A stretch of 5,861 nucleotides of DNA from positions 1 to 5,861 of the forward strand of contig CAMBEY010000189.1 of the NCBI GenBank assembly GCA_945865705.1, given 5' to 3'. Of the stretch, positions 5,452 through 5,861 are shown in pieces. This DNA comes from Candidatus Sulfopaludibacter sp. SbA3 (GTDB taxonomy: Bacteria > Acidobacteriota > Terriglobia > 2-12-FULL-54-10). Under the pieces are notes generated by a model. That model did no database searches. It was not told the DNA's origin and worked only from the letters and a program-made list of their open reading frames with translations. Each line of letters opens with the position of its first letter. Within the stretch, counting starts at the first letter, position 1. Position numbers and translations under genes: made by a program.

Positions 5452-5861
5452 ATGTCGGCGGGAGAAAAGCTGAAAGAGTTCCGCAATCGGCTTGGAATAA
5501 GCATGAGGGAGGTTGAAGAAACCAGCCGGCGAATAGCGGAAACCGAGGGCAACAACGAGTATATTATCTCCAGTGGTTGGCTGACACAGATCGAAAATTC
5601 AAATTCCACGCCAAGTATTTATAAGTTATTTACGGTAAGCATAATTTATCGCATAAAGTTTCCGGACCTGCTGTTCATGTATGGCATCGACCTCGAAAGA
5701 ATCGGTCGACTTCAGTTGGCAAATCCACTTGCGAATACGCACATAACCCAGTTGGAGGTTTACGATCAGGATCGCACGGTTCAATTTCCCGTGCGATTCG
5801 ATAGTAGTTTTAGTATTGAGAAAACCAGTTTGATTGCTAGAATGGTCGAGATGTGGGGCGA
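5452..5861 (+). CDS. XRE-type helix-turn-helix protein, 3' end beyond the window
   Basis: An open frame from the ATG at 5452 to the window edge without a stop gives 136 complete codons. The protein begins MSAGEKLKEFRNRLGISMREVEE and has a Cro/C1-type HTH over about residues 5-65. Unlike a standard XRE domain, about 10-15 extra residues (around RRIAETEGNNEYIIS) separate the second helix from the recognition part SGWLTQIENSNSTPSIYKLFTVSIIYR. After the HTH come PDLLFMYGIDLERIG and then a region of unknown function. I recognise this layout, with PSIxxLxxLxxIYR and LLxxYGxD motifs, from XRE-like proteins frequent in Acidobacteriota; their targets are not known to me. AGGTGAAGG (5435-5443) lies eight bases before the ATG, and an in-frame TAG at 5434-5436 rules out an upstream start. 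It is divergent from the Fur-family gene. Partial at the 3' end. Confidence 0.85.
   Translation, partial: MSAGEKLKEFRNRLGISMREVEETSRRIAETEGNNEYIISSGWLTQIENSNSTPSIYKLFTVSIIYRIKFPDLLFMYGIDLERIGRLQLANPLANTHITQLEVYDQDRTVQFPVRFDSSFSIEKTSLIARMVEMWG

Noticed and set aside
5334..5609. Minus-strand ORF of 91 aa opposite the XRE gene start
   Set aside because: It runs antisense through the HTH coding region; the plus-strand frame has a ribosome binding site and a recognisable domain.

Overview
The window looks like an accessory stretch of an Acidobacteriota-type chromosome. This is inferred from the kinds of proteins present: a GTWKxNVAKSKY-type small secreted protein, a choice-of-anchor-Q beta-helix protein, and an XRE regulator with a family-specific long insert. 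No marker gene fixes the taxonomy. Almost everything lies on the minus strand; the gene entering at the right end is on the plus strand.

Left part (1-1307): an insertion sequence of about 1160 bp carries an apparently intact single-ORF DDE integrase-core transposase (166-1245, minus) and is bounded by 20-bp terminal inverted repeats (18/20 matching) at 148-167 and 1288-1307. Directly next to it, at 1-149, is a piece of a second copy of the same transposase. It is about 96% identical and is cut off exactly where the inverted repeat of the intact copy begins, which suggests nested insertion followed by loss of the other half.

Region 1308-1750 has no convincing protein gene. It is rich in internal complementarity that fits transcription from the plus strand: two long-range stems (11 bp; 9 bp plus three G-U pairs) each enclose further hairpins. 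I regard this as a candidate structured RNA or ribozyme-like element, and it is the most interesting unexplained part of the window.

Centre (1751-3438): two minus-strand genes for exported proteins, a 155-aa small secreted protein with a hairpin just upstream of its ribosome binding site, and a 319-aa beta-helix repeat protein with its own plausible promoter. A tRNA-Gly(CCC) gene with encoded CCA follows at 3883-3957 (minus).

Right part (4474-5861): a Fur-family metalloregulator (GTG start, minus) has a 7-1-7 palindrome that exactly fills the spacer of its putative promoter, suggesting autoregulation. Divergent from it, an XRE-type HTH protein gene starts at 5452 and runs off the window. Its putative promoter carries a half-site like the palindrome at the -35 position, so the two regulators may be linked. 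No single multi-gene operon is evident; the genes are spaced as separate units.
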